Shown piece by piece: positions 53,445 through 64,000 of a stretch of 64,000 nucleotides of DNA; position 1 is the first letter of the stretch; every line of letters starts with the position of its first letter. This DNA is from Xestospongia muta (taxonomy: Eukaryota; Porifera; Demospongiae; Haplosclerida; Petrosiidae). Both the position numbers and the translations under genes were made by a program. The notes under the pieces were generated by a model. It did not search any database and was not told the origin of the DNA. It saw only the letters and a list, made by a program, of their open reading frames with translations. The stretch covers positions 12,581,461-12,645,460 of the forward strand of contig OY848919.1 of the NCBI GenBank assembly GCA_963693285.1, in the 5' to 3' direction.

Positions 53445-53624
53445 TACAACCTATTAGTGAATAGAAGCAATATGTATATAAAGTAGCCACACCCCTTTAT
53501 TCTGCTGCAGGTTTAGCTACTGAGCATGCGCGATTGTAGTCTCCCTCGTGGTATTTGAGGTAGTGGGATACTTTTAGGAACCTTCTTCAATCGGTGGATA
53601 GAAGGACATTTATAGAGTATAAAT
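53445..53624. promoter_or_regulatory. Divergent promoter COMMD6/RPL4
   Basis: 180 bp between start codons. A pyrimidine-rich CCTTCTTC near 53581 could lie in a 5' TOP-type leader of the ribosomal protein gene, which would suit that class, but the exact TSS is not visible. Confidence 0.5.
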
Positions 53625-55054
53625 ATGGTATGTACACTAATGAACATTATATTGTATTATAAAAATATTAGCAATATTGTTTTATTAAAAGCAGGGATAT
53701 TATTATAAATATATTTAATAATATTACTATTCTTTGTTCTTTAGTCTGCTAGACCTTTAGTTACAGTTTTTGATGAGGAGGGTAAGTCATGTGCTCAGGT
53801 AGGGATGCCTGCTGTTTTCAAGGCTCCCATACGTCAGGACATATTACAATATGTACATACCAATATGTCTAAGAACAAACGTCAACCATATGCAGTGTCT
53901 AGGAAGGCAGGGCATCAGACGAGTGCTGAGTCCTGGGGTACTGGACGTGCTGTGGCTCGTATACCTCGTGTGAGAGGAGGAGGTACTCATCGTTCGGGTC
54001 AAGCAGCTTTTGGAAATGTATCCATACTTAGATACTTGGGTTATGTAATGTTAACTTATCATAGAATACTAAGTTACTACTAATGTACTGTTGTAGTCTT
54101 TAACTTTAACTTTAGATGTGTCGTAAAGGTCGTATGTTTGCACCCACTAAAACCTGGCGACGTTGGCATCGTAAAGTCAATCTCAACCAAAGACGTTATG
54201 CCATGTGTTCTGCTCTAGCAGCTACAGCACTCCCAGCATTAGTGACAGCACGAGGTCATCGTATCCGTAAAGTGGGAGAGATACCACTGGTAGTGACTGA
54301 CTCTGTACAAGATATGAAGAAGACAAAGGAAGCTGTTCAATTATTGAAGACATTGAAAGCATATGAAGATGTTGATCGTAGCAAACAGACGAGGAGGATT
54401 CGTCCTGGGAAGGGTAAGATGAGGAACCGTCGCTACCTTCAAAAGAAAGGACCACTGGTTATATATAGTAAAGATGGTGGAATTAAGAAGGCTTTTCGTA
54501 ATCTTCCTGGAGTTGAGCTATTAAATGTGAACAAGTTGAATTTATTACGACTTGCTCCTGGAGGTCACATGGGTCGATTCTGTATTTGGACAAAGAGTGC
54601 TTTTGAGAAATTAGATCGCATTTATGGAACATTTAATAAGCTATCGAAATGCAAGAAAAATTACAAGTAATAATTTGATAATTGCTGTCCATTATTATTA
54701 ATGGACATGTTGTACTTGCTTTATTTATGTATCCATATTCTTTATCTGTCCATTGTTCCTCTTACACAGGTTACCTCGACACACAATGACAAACAGTGAT
54801 TTAGCTCGTATTATCAACTCAGAAGAAGTCCAGAAACAGCTCAGACGTAAAGGGTAAGATGTTCATCTAACTTCTTCTCTAATCTCTCTCTTTCTAGTCC
54901 TAGAAGATGTCGTCGTGCTCCTATTAAGAAGAACCCTCTGAAGAATTCACAAGTCATGATACGTCTTAATCCTTATTGGCAGACATTTAAACGTCATCAA
55001 TATCTGATACAACAGAAACGATTGAAAGAGAAGAGAGCTAAACAAGATACTTAA
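53625..55054 (+). CDS. RPL4: 60S ribosomal protein L4 (uL4)
   Basis: Exons: 53625-53627 (only the ATG), 53745-54017, 54116-54666, 54770-54853, 54898-55054. The product is 355 residues. The conserved body is evident: [54 protein letters not shown] and [13 protein letters not shown]. The C-terminus is shorter than in vertebrates (human 427) because the lysine/alanine-rich tail is nearly absent, ending in EKRAKQDT. uL4 lines the peptide exit tunnel of the large ribosomal subunit. A start codon alone in the first exon is common in ribosomal protein genes. None of the introns shows snoRNA C/D boxes. A damaged copy of the last third of the gene lies at 61.94-62.4 kb. Confidence 0.97.
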
Positions 55055-55684
55055 TCATAATAATAGAATTCAACTTATTATGAATGATTGAATGCTCTTG
55101 AATATGTTTTTAAAAATACATTTCAGAGTAAGACATATTACTTCACTAACTGGTTTTGTTGTTAGGTCAAATATTCTCTATGTAGTAATGTTGTCCTAAC
55201 TTGTTTGAAAAAGAGAAATGACAGAGATATGATTGTCCATTTCTATCTTTCCTCCTTTCCCTTTTTATTTCTCTTTTAAGTCGAAGGATAATGTGTAAAC
55301 CAAATGCATTGAGTATTTTCTATAACATAGTACATGCACAAGAAACAATTACTAGTGATCATTGACAATATGGATGGTCTCATTGAACATTTGTTGTGTG
55401 CTATTATTACATAGGGATGATGTTATTGTGGTACCATTACAGTACAATGTCTGCTATGTATGAACTATGAATATCAAAGTGATCTTGACATATGGACTAA
55501 TAGGTCCCAATCTTGTGAACTGATGATGTGGTGTAGGAAGTAGAGTTATAGTTCAAGTGATACTTCATATCTCAATAAAACAATTATTAACTATAATACA
55601 AATAAATAAACAAAAGAACAACTTCAATCAAATAACTAAACAATATAATATATAATAGGAAAAAGTTAATTATTGTATTAGATG
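55055..55684. other. Spacer between RPL4 and the MATH gene
   Basis: AT-rich; 3' flanks of two convergent genes. The right half (from about 55313) is present again at about 63180-63598. A polyadenylation signal of the minus-strand gene may be among the TTTATT motifs near 55600-55615. Confidence 0.65.
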
Positions 55685-56768
55685 TTACTTTGTGTTGTCC
55701 GTTATTTTCATTATCCTAACACGTACAGTATCATCATCTCTAACATACTGAGTATTACGTGATTTATCAAACTCTAAAAACTTGTGTGATAAAAAGTTTG
55801 GATATCCATACCCTCGATACTGTCTTCCTGACAACAACCCAACCAGTCCTGTTACACGAGCCCCATACTCTCCTTTTGGGTCAGTCTTTTCATTAAATTC
55901 TACAAGTCGTTCAGCATGGTTCTTGTCCTCCCTCCAGTTGTAAATTTGAACAAGAATATCACCACGAAATGGAAATGGTAAACGATCGTCATTATCTCCT
56001 TTCATGAGATAAACAAAAAGGGAGACATACTTGTTTTTCCATTTATCTCGGCCATTGGGATAAACTAAAAGAGACAGCTTGTAACCATTCTTATGAGAAT
56101 AAAATGGCTCGCTGATGTATTCTTCATTAGATTGTTTACGCTTTGAAAAGTTCTCAATTACAAAGTCAGGAATAACAGACAAGGATTCACTTGATGTTGA
56201 AGGTTCTATAGATGGTGATGAATGAACGATTACTTTTTTAATACAAACTATAATGCTGTCTTCTTCTAGAAAGTCAGATGTATTGGTCTGAAGTTTGTCT
56301 TGACCAATAAAGAGAGCTTTACCTTCACCCACTCTATTTGCTAGACCAGCTTTGACCGGAATACCATTAATAACTCGACTACAAGCTTGTACATTAGAGG
56401 AATCATTAAACACTATATCCTGTTCGTAATGACCGCGATCATTTCTATGAGTAATGAGCTGAACCTTCACTTCTCCTCGAAATGGCCATGACAAGAAGCC
56501 ATCGTTTTTACCTGCCATTAGATGAACATAGAGACTCAGATGTGTTCCTTGTCCCACATCTTCACCATTAGCTGCTATACGAACACACATCACATAGCCA
56601 TTAGTATGAGAGAGAAAACTAGGACTATACCACTCTTCATCACTATTCTTGTAACTGTTAAAGTTAGACATGAAAGTCTGAACTGGTGGACTCTGTAATA
56701 CTTTCTGATTGTAATGTAGCAATGATACTTGAGCATCTGTTAATATATTAAAAAATAACAACAACAGC

Positions 56769-56804
<36 letters not shown>

Positions 56805-59800
56805 AACAATATGTTTATGTCAAAATTAAGCACATTGATTCTTTACTGTTTGCATGTTAGAAAACAAATGTCAAGGACCTTGATGACAAGACTAATATGG
56901 GCTAATAAAAGTGAATATCTCAGTGATGTAACTTAGTTAGCACACTACAATGTCTAATGATGTATGTGCTACAAAGAGTATTATCTTTAGGTCTAGTCAA
57001 CTCATTTATCCCTTTGTGTTTGTTTTTGAGTTACAGAACATAAACAACTACCCACATATATGGTTATGTTCTGTAGTTACAAATAAATACTATGCTATGT
57101 ACTACACATTATAATGCCACCATTACTAACAGTATTATAGCTCACCCTTTTTCTCCATTAATTGTAAAGTTAGAGTTGCTATCTTATCCCGGAGTATCTC
57201 TATTTCTTCTTGTTCCTCTACTAATACTTTATCAGTAGCTATAGAACATAACCATATATGGTATGTACTACTAACATTACTTTAGCTCACCCTCTTTCTC
57301 TCTGGTTAACTTCTCAAACTCTTCTTGTTTCTCTACTAATATTTTATCAGTAGCTATAGAACATAACCATATATGGTATGTACTACTAACATTACTTTAG
57401 CTCACCCTCTTTCTCTCTGGTTAACTTCTCAAACTCTTCTTGTTTCTCTACTAATACTTTATTGGTAGCTATAGAACATAACCATATATGGTATGTACCA
57501 CTAACAGTACTATAGCTCACCTTCTTTCTCTCTGGTCAACTTCTCAATCTCTTCTTGTTTCTCTACTAATACTTTATTGGTAGCTATAGAACATAACCAT
57601 ATATGGTATGTACTACTAACAGTACTAGAACTTACCTTTTTTCTCTCTGGTCAGCTTCTCAATTTCTTCTTGTTTCTCTATAGAACATAACCATATATGG
57701 TATGTACTACTTAACAGTACTATAGCTCACCTTTTTTCTCTAATAATTGTAAACCTTGAGTTGTTATTTTCTCCTGGAGTATCTCTATTTCTCCTTGTTT
57801 CTCTACTAATACTTTATCACTAGCTATAGAACATAACCATATATGGTATATACCACTAACAGTACTATAGCTTACCTTCTTTCTCTCTGGTTAACTTCTT
57901 AATTTCTTCTTGTTTCTCTACAGAACATAACCATATATGGTATCTACTACTAACAGTATTATAGCTTACCTTCTTTATATCTGGTTAACCTCTCTATCTC
58001 TAAGGTCTTTGCCTTATTCATTCTATCCAATAGTTTCAGTTTCTCTGTACACAGTTAATATATAATTACATTATAATTTATACTGTATTTACCTGACAAA
58101 GACTCATCAGTTGATGCCAGGTCATCACTGTCCATATTACTAGATACTACAGTATGTAGATGAGAGGAAATATGACATTACTAATCTTAATGAATGACAT
58201 ATATTATTTCTCTATTCCTTTATCACACCTTCCTCTTCTTTCGGTATAGATTTTTTCTTTTTCTCTCCTTCTTTCTTGTGTTTATCAGGCTCTAGTTCTT
58301 TACCAATAATAACTAATAAGTTAATGTGATAGTATTACAACTCACCTTGTTTACTGGAATTCAACTTTTCTTTGAGTAGAGCAACTTCCTTTTCAAGCTC
58401 TCTCACCTCCTATATATCGAGGTATGTAATATTATCTAGTACTACACATCACTTACCTTATCTCTTGTACCTTCATCCATAATAGTGTGATAACCAATTG
58501 TGAATTTCATTAATCTAATTCCCCTCAATAAGTCAAGATTCTTCTTTGCTTCCATCAATAAAACATCCATTATATGTCGTGGAGCATAGCAGGTTACAAT
58601 GATGAAGTTGTCTTCTTTGATGTATCTAACTTGAACTCTATTAGCCATATCTTGAAAGGCCTTTTGTAACAAAACTTTGATGTCATTAAGAGAGTACTCA
58701 TCTCCATTCCACTCTAGAACAAACTCAACTGTCTCACATTTGAGAAGAGAAGAATTAGTTAACTTGAAACTCTCATTAAAACAAACGGTAAGTGTAATCT
58801 CTTTGCAGAACTCTTCAATTGCTAGTTGATAAGCTGCAATATGATCTTTGGCTTCTTCAATGTTGAAAACTTCTACAATAGCTTGTAAGCAATCAATATC
58901 AATAATGGTGTGTTTGTCTTCAATGATGAACATGACTTTCTTGTATGATTCAGCAAGTTCTAGTTGAGGCCTTAGCTCTCTGTAACAAAATTGAAGATGA
59001 GTTTTGAGGTCTTCTAGTGGAACTTTAGCTTCTATGAGACGAGCAACAGTACTAATAAGAATACCATAGTATATCATTTGATTAAATCTTTTCTGATTGA
59101 ATTGGATATTAGCCTCTATTAGTAAATAAATAATGATAAATTTAGTTGACATTGAGTATTACCTGTCACTTCAACTATAGATGCAGTAGTACCTACATGT
59201 TGTAAAAATGAGCTTTAATTTCTTTGTACATGTATATGTTGATCAATTATTACCTGAAGAAACTTCTTTTGTCTTTTGTTCTTTTGTAGTAATCTCTACT
59301 ATATATGTATCAGTGCTTGATATCAGATGTGGTATAAATACATGATCTGAATATTCTGATAGTAGAGGTAACTTTAGATCATACAATGTATTATAGAAAA
59401 CTTACCTAGACATTCCTCCAATATATCTTGTCCTACACGTACTGTATCTTTTGATTGTAACAACACAGTACTAAATACTCTCAATTTGTTAGGATCATCA
59501 GATACAGTATCAGACAGTGCTCTCAATGGACCATCAGCTAATGATCCTTTTGAACTCTCCACTACATCAAATATTTTCTTAGAGATGACTCCCTCTGTAT
59601 ATAACATCTGAACTATCTCCATTGGAAGAGTGAGCTTTGACAATATTTCAAAGTAATGTTGTAGTATCTGAATGATAACCTCTTTTTGCACTGAAGAAAA
59701 GACAGAAGAGACAAGTATATCAAATTAAGTTTTAAATATAATTTGTTCTCTACTCACTTTCTCTTAAACCTTTCATATATTTCTCAGCTAGTACACTTTC

Positions 59801-61354
59801 ATTGATGACTGGATTGAGTAATGTGTATATAATTTCTCTTCTTGTAGGATTGGGACTAGTACTCAGCCACAATTCAAACATCTTTAAAACTTTACTATCA
59901 TCATCTTTGTACTGCTGATCAATACTATCTAGATCACTACTGGTGTCTAACTTGAGGAGTCCACCAAACTTGTACCACTTAGTACTAATAGTGACATGTT
60001 GATATAACTCATCAACAGTTGGTTTTCCATTCAAGAAGTCACTAGTTATACCTTTAGATGAATGAATTTGAACACCTAAATAAACATAATACAAATGAAT
60101 TATATATCTTGGTAACTAACCTTTGTTTTTACCTAGATCTTCTGGTAACTCGACACTCACTCCCATTTCCTGAAACTTTTGTTGAACAGCTAAAGACTTG
60201 AAATATTCAAGATCAGAGAGAACCGAAGGGAACACAGCATAAGTCATGATGATACACTTCTCTCTTAACTCTTTAAGTAATAGCAATTCATAACTGGAAA
60301 ATCCCCAAAGATAGTATCTGATGAAGTCAAAGAGAGTTCTATCCTGCCAGAGGTCATTAAGGTCAAACACAACTGTTGGTAATCCAATGGGAGCAGTTGG
60401 TCTAAGATGATGATTTTGATCAAATACAGACATAATATCTCTGAATGTAGCTGTACTAATGAGTTTAACATATGATTTCTCGTATTCGTCAAACTGATCA
60501 GTAATGCTTTTATCTTTAGTCAATTCACCAATGTCTTTCAATAGAATATAATTAAGGTAGCTAATGAAATAGTACTTTAGCAAAAAATCTTTAAAGAGAC
60601 TACCCATTTCTCTAATTCCATCAAGTTTTTGTCTATATTGTGCCAACTCTTGTTCCTTTTCAATACAAATACTATGCAATTTTTGACTAACAAAGTCTTT
60701 CACAAAATTCAGATCAACTCTGTTAAGAGCTGTTTTGACTTCTGTCACTAACAAATCAAATGCTCTCCGTAATTTCTCAACTATTGATTTTAAATCATGT
60801 GCTTTTTCGAGCCCCACAAGTACATCATTTAGTAGTTCTAGAAAACATACATACATTATATGTACATCATAATAAGTTACATACTGTTATAAGGTTGCCA
60901 CTGATCATCAGAAGTATTCTCTTGAGTAGGATGTGGTTCAATGGAAGGTACTCCTTCTTGTAGACAATGACAAGGAACTAACATTAGTTATAATATTATG
61001 TACATTAATATATTACAATCATTTACCAGTTAAATTTGATAGTTTTCCTTCAATTTCTTTCCCAGTATCTCCCACTGGTCCACTAATGTCATGAAGAATA
61101 TCAATAAAACATTTATATCGTTGTTGTATCTCTGAAATACTCCTACAAGACTCAAAACCAGTTTTGAACTGTTCAAATATACTAGCAAATTCCATATCTT
61201 GTGAGGGTATAAAGTGTGCTGCATATGCTCTGCCAGCAAAATCCACCATGATTGCTTTCAGTTTAGAGTGAATTTCGTAACTGTACGAGACAAAAACATC
61301 AACAACAGCTCGTCTGTAGCCATTAATATCCACAGTTTCAGTGTTGGAAGCCAT
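55685..61354 (-). CDS. Module X-DEATH-CARD-module X-coiled coil-MATH-MATH protein
   Basis: Exons, 5' to 3': 61027-61354, 60885-60977, 60133-60837, 59758-60075, 59406-59690, 59254-59298, 59163-59192, 58457-59115, 58346-58409, 58229-58312, 58093-58146, 57970-58044, 57876-57917, 57731-57823, 57636-57677, 57521-57583, 57406-57468, 57291-57353, 57146-57238, 55685-56736. The phases close to 1,416 residues. Residues 1-140 are mainly helical. Residues 141-375 and 602-821 are two copies of an uncharacterised module (helices, then a strand-rich part such as NFIIVTCYAPRHIM). Between them lie a DEATH-like domain (376-481, TKWYKFGGLLKLD) and a CARD-like domain (482-576). Residues 822-1066 form coiled coil from many small exons. 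Residues 1067-1416 hold two MATH/TRAF-C domains (EWYSPSFLSHTNGY and SEPFYSHKNGYKLSLLVYPN), each with FPFRG or WPFRG. No RING, NACHT or membrane segment. Inferred: a cytosolic signalling scaffold of TRAF-like recognition. The small exons near 58.1-58.3 kb are the least certain. Confidence 0.78.
56757..56812. repeat. (AAC)n microsatellite in the intron before the MATH exon
   Basis: AAC trinucleotides with few changes. Read on the minus strand it creates a false polyleucine leader fused to the MATH exon; the real acceptor is at 56737-56738. Confidence 0.95.
57239..57969 (-). repeat. Tandem exon-intron duplication coding for the coiled coil
   Basis: Exons of 42, 63 or 93 bp recur with introns of about 52 bp that are nearly identical to each other. 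Every intron contains CATAACCATATATGGTATGT on the plus strand. Encoded repeats are variants of ATDKVLVEKQEEIEKLTREK. Each exon starts and ends in the same phase, so copies can be added or lost without a frameshift. Confidence 0.9.
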
Positions 61355-61939
61355 TACAAAGAAAAGGCGTATGAGGGCGAGGTCCTGAAAGCTATAAATC
61401 TGCGCATGCTCAATAAGTATATAAATATCCAAGGTCGTTTGAGTTTGCTTTTATATGTACTTACGATTTTGTCTTCATGCTCTTGTGGGGCGCGACTGTG
61501 GACCGCTATGAATCTCATTAACGATTGCTCTGTGACTAAATGCCGGTGAACTAAATAACTAAAATTAGTCCCATTTAAATAAACTAGAACTACACTACTA
61601 ATTATATTAATTTTTATCATTGTTTAATTCTATAGGTACTACAAAAAAAGAAACAATCTCATAAGCAGTCAGTTATATTCTTTTAAAACTTTGAAAACCA
61701 ACCAAAGCGTTGCAGTTTTACCTGAGAATTTTCTAAGTTTATCAATGAAATTATTTAATGTACTATGAACATAATTTTAATTGTATGAACTCTGAGGTAT
61801 AATTGTTCATACATTGAATTTTATCATAAATATTACATGTTTTATGTTACATCATAAAGAAGTGTTGGTGTACAAAATAACTATACAAAATTGAAATTGT
61901 GAGAAAGAGAAAAGACCACATTATTATATTATATTATTA
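61355..61939. other. Upstream region of the MATH gene
   Basis: It contains the presumed promoter of the minus-strand gene. The frame extends upstream of the chosen ATG by 26 codons to another ATG (61432), which I take as leader. The rest is AT-rich, with no recognised feature. Confidence 0.6.
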
Positions 61940-62395
61940 AACAAGCTGAGTTTATTACAACTTGCTCCTGGAGATCATATGGGTCCTTTTTGTATTTGGA
62001 CAAAGAATGCCTTTGAAAGAATGAAAAATTAGATTGCATTTATGGACATTTAATAAGCTATCGAAATGCAAGAAAAATAACAAGTAATAATTTGATAATT
62101 GCTGTCCATTATTATTAATGGACATACTGTACTTGTTTTATTTATGTATCCATATTCTTTTATCTGTCCATTGTTCCTCTTACACAGGTTACCTCAACAC
62201 ACAATGACCAACATTGATTAGCTCGTATTATTAACTCAGAAGAAGTCCAGAAACAGCTCAGACGTGAAGGGTAAGATGTTTATCTAACTTCTTCTCTAAT
62301 CTCTCTCTCTCTCTCTCTCTCTCTAGCCCCAGATGATCTCATCACACTTCTGTTAAGAAGAAGGAAGTTCTCAAGACCACCAATACGTTAATGTT
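61940..62395 (+). pseudogene. RPL4 fragment, intron-containing pseudogene
   Basis: It copies RPL4 from within exon 3 (parent about 54529) through both last introns into exon 5 (parent about 54970). The introns are retained, so it arose by DNA duplication and not by retrotransposition. It has an in-frame stop after an inserted segment near 62030 (AAAAATTAG), another defect in the exon 4 copy (an extra or missing base at GATTAGCTCG), and no start or 5' exons. The pyrimidine tract before the last exon has grown from CTCTCTCTTTCTAG in the parent to a 28-bp CT run. Confidence 0.9.
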
Positions 62396-63053
62396 AAGTG
62401 TTCAACATGGCATACAGAGTAAAAGCTCTTATCTCTTATTGACACTACTGCTTGACATCCGTTCCTAGAATATCTCCATAAAAGCTTTCTTTATGAGGTA
62501 CTGATCTACATCCACTGATACATTCTGGACACATCATTAATGAGGCAGTAAATGCTTGCATTGCATCCAATACATTGTAGTTTCTTCATCTTTGAGAACA
62601 TCTCTGTAAAGATGGAGAAATATATCTTGTACTAGCCATTCTGGAATATATCATTGAACTGTGTTCTATACGTTACACTATTTATACCATTCTGTCCATC
62701 CATTAATGGCCAATTATTTCTCTAAAGGCAATTTCTTTGATCCTGTCTCATTAATGTATTAACACCTTCCTTTTGACGCTATTTACACCTCCTAATGACG
62801 TGCAAATAAATAAGGTAGTAGAGGTAGTACCTAAACAGCAACGTACCCTTAGCTTTTATCGACCCACTCGCGTTTTTTTTATAGGTGGATCTCTATAACA
62901 TGGGCAACACATATGGGTCCAGAGGTAATAGTTATTTATGTTAAATAATAACTATCATTTTGACAGGTCGTACAGCTACTGTAGTCCCGCAAGAACCTCA
63001 ACTGGATTTCCAACAACCTCAACTAGAGCCACAGCAACCTCAACAAGCTCACT
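62396..63053. other. Spacer inside the rearranged duplication
   Basis: Sequence with no match that I can see elsewhere in the window, including a slightly CpG-containing patch near 62860 (CGACCCACTCGCG) and a short run of CAACCTCAACTRGA-like repeats at 62990-63050. No gene supported. Confidence 0.5.
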
Positions 63054-63172
63054 AGTGTGATAGCCGATAATCAGTTCCATTAATCCCATCTTTATCAATG
63101 TGTGAAGATTCTTCTCAGCTTCCATTAGTAGAACATCCATTATATGTCGTGGAGCATAACAGGTTACAATGA
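63054..63172 (-). pseudogene. Fragment of the second module X exon
   Basis: It matches 58484-58603 of the MATH gene (encoded core IIVTCYAPRHIMDVLLMEA is preserved) and then breaks off abruptly at 63172, where sequence corresponding to the region downstream of the MATH gene begins. The surrounding frame does not continue into a module, and no splice sites serve it. Confidence 0.85.
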
Positions 63173-63601
63173 TTTTGTAAACATTTTCTATAATATAGTA
63201 GATGGGCAAGAAATTAATTACCAGCGATCATTGACAATATTGATGGTTTCGTTGAAGATTTGTTGTTTGTTATTATTATGTAGGGATGTTGTTATTGTGG
63301 TACATTACAGTACAATGTCTGCTATGTATGAACTATGAATATTAAAGTGATCTTGACATGCAGACTAATGGGGTCTCAAGTCTTGTGAACTGATGATTTG
63401 GTGTAGGAAGTGGAGTTATAGCTCAAGTGATACTTGACTGACGGAACATGTCTATCTCAATAAAAATGGTTATAATTATAATACTAATAAACAAATGAAA
63501 AACTTCAATCAAATAACTGAACAATATAATATATAGTAGGAAAAAGTTAGTTATTGTATTAGATGTTACTTTGTGTTGACTGTTATGTGAATGTCTTTTA
63601 C
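63173..63601. other. Duplicate of the 3' flank of the MATH gene
   Basis: It follows 55313-55684 closely (for example TGTCTGCTATGTATGAACTA in both), with scattered substitutions and small indels, including an insertion of about 30 bp just before the stop codon of the MATH copy. Confidence 0.85.
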
Positions 63602-64000
63602 TCAAGTAAGTGTTATTTTCATTATCCTAACATGTACAGTATCATCATCACTAACATACTGAGTATTACGTGATCTATCAAACTCCAAAAATTTGTGTGA
63701 TAAAAAGTTTGGAAATCCATATCCTCGATACTGTCTCCCTGACAACAACCCAGCCAGTCCTGTTACACGAGCCCCATACTCTCCTCTTGGGTCAGTCTTT
63801 TCATTAAATTCTACAAGTCGTTCAGCATGGTTCTTGTTCTCCTTCAAGTTGACAATTTGAACAAGAATATCACCACGAAATGGAAATGTTAAATTATTGT
63901 CATTATCCCCTTTCATGAGATGAACAAAAAGGGAGACATATTTGTTTTTCCAATTATATTGGCCATTGGGATAAACTAAAAGAGACAGTTTATAACCTTT
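63602..64000 (-). CDS. Second MATH-domain protein, C-terminal part, cut by the right edge
   Basis: The frame is open from the window edge to the stop codon at 63602-63604 (132 residues). It is a close paralogue of the last MATH domain of the protein at 55685-61354: FPFRGDILVQI, HAERLVEFNEKTDP and GLLSGRQYRGYG are shared, and the ends differ (KITLT instead of KITDNTK). No damage is seen in this part, so it may belong to a functional gene that continues to the right, although the upstream pieces within the duplication are broken. Confidence 0.85.
   Translation of the reverse strand, partial: KGYKLSLLVYPNGQYNWKNKYVSLFVHLMKGDNDNNLTFPFRGDILVQIVNLKENKNHAERLVEFNEKTDPRGEYGARVTGLAGLLSGRQYRGYGFPNFLSHKFLEFDRSRNTQYVSDDDTVHVRIMKITLT

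Noticed and set aside
54222..54455. Minus-strand frame opposite RPL4 exon 3.
   Set aside because: Shadow of a strongly conserved coding exon on the other strand.
53628..54769. snoRNA in RPL4 introns, as in vertebrates.
   Set aside because: None of the introns has a TGATGA C box paired with a CTGA D box near its ends.
56737..56833. Polyleucine stretch preceding the MATH exon, resembling a signal peptide or membrane anchor.
   Set aside because: It is the reverse reading of an (AAC)n microsatellite in an intron. A TTAACAG acceptor at 56737-56738 joins the exon in the right phase to the coiled-coil exons.
60075..60133. Idea that the MATH locus is two genes, split before the DEATH exon.
   Set aside because: The DEATH exon has no start codon of its own, the intron 60076-60132 has good splice sites, and the phase is kept. 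Still only RNA can settle it.

Overview
The window looks like a demosponge (Amphimedon-like) nuclear genome. It has many small introns (often 45-120 bp), AT-rich spacers packed with ATCC/TCCAT-type and CT-type simple repeats, closely packed conserved metazoan genes, and death-fold genes of a lineage-expanded kind. The species is inferred from style and gene content, not from a search. All exon structures were built by hand from splice sites, reading phase and protein homology. Each complete conserved gene model closes in frame.

Layout. 1-894 (-): 5' part of hydroxymethylbilane synthase (HMBS), running off the left edge. 1287-6281 (+): an F-BAR/double-SH3 protein (FCHSD/nervous wreck type). 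7245-11248 (+): a DEATH-CARD-CARD-module X-coiled coil-LRR protein. 11.2-20.6 kb: gene-free, with an inverted-repeat element, a 1.2-1.5 kb tandem satellite (12.6-18.3 kb) and an 83-bp minisatellite (18.8-19.5 kb). 20665-26808 (-): RBM26/27. 27410-33122 (+): AP-1 gamma adaptin. 33505-37441 (+): a SEPT6-group septin. 40447-41868 (-): an uncharacterised protein. 41.9-47.6 kb: gene-free. 47666-50558 (-): WTAP. 50647-52052 (+): RWDD1. 52173-53444 (-): COMMD6. 53625-55054 (+): ribosomal protein L4. 55685-61354 (-): a 1,416-residue protein with two copies of module X, DEATH, CARD, coiled coil and two MATH domains. 61.9-64 kb: a rearranged partial duplication of the RPL4/MATH-gene neighbourhood, ending in a second MATH gene cut by the right edge.

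The housekeeping genes are mostly arranged in head-to-head pairs with short shared promoters: HMBS/FCHSD, RBM26-27/AP1G1, WTAP/RWDD1 and COMMD6/RPL4.

The most interesting content is the pair of death-fold genes at 7.2-11.2 kb and 55.7-61.4 kb. They share a core (DEATH, CARD, module X, then coiled-coil exons in matching phases), including one 52-bp intron that differs by a single base between the two loci. Their C-termini differ completely: leucine-rich repeats in one, tandem MATH domains in the other. Neither has a NACHT or other nucleotide-binding domain. I infer a modular family of receptor/adaptor-like immune or cell-death proteins in which exons spread between loci while the sensor end is swapped.
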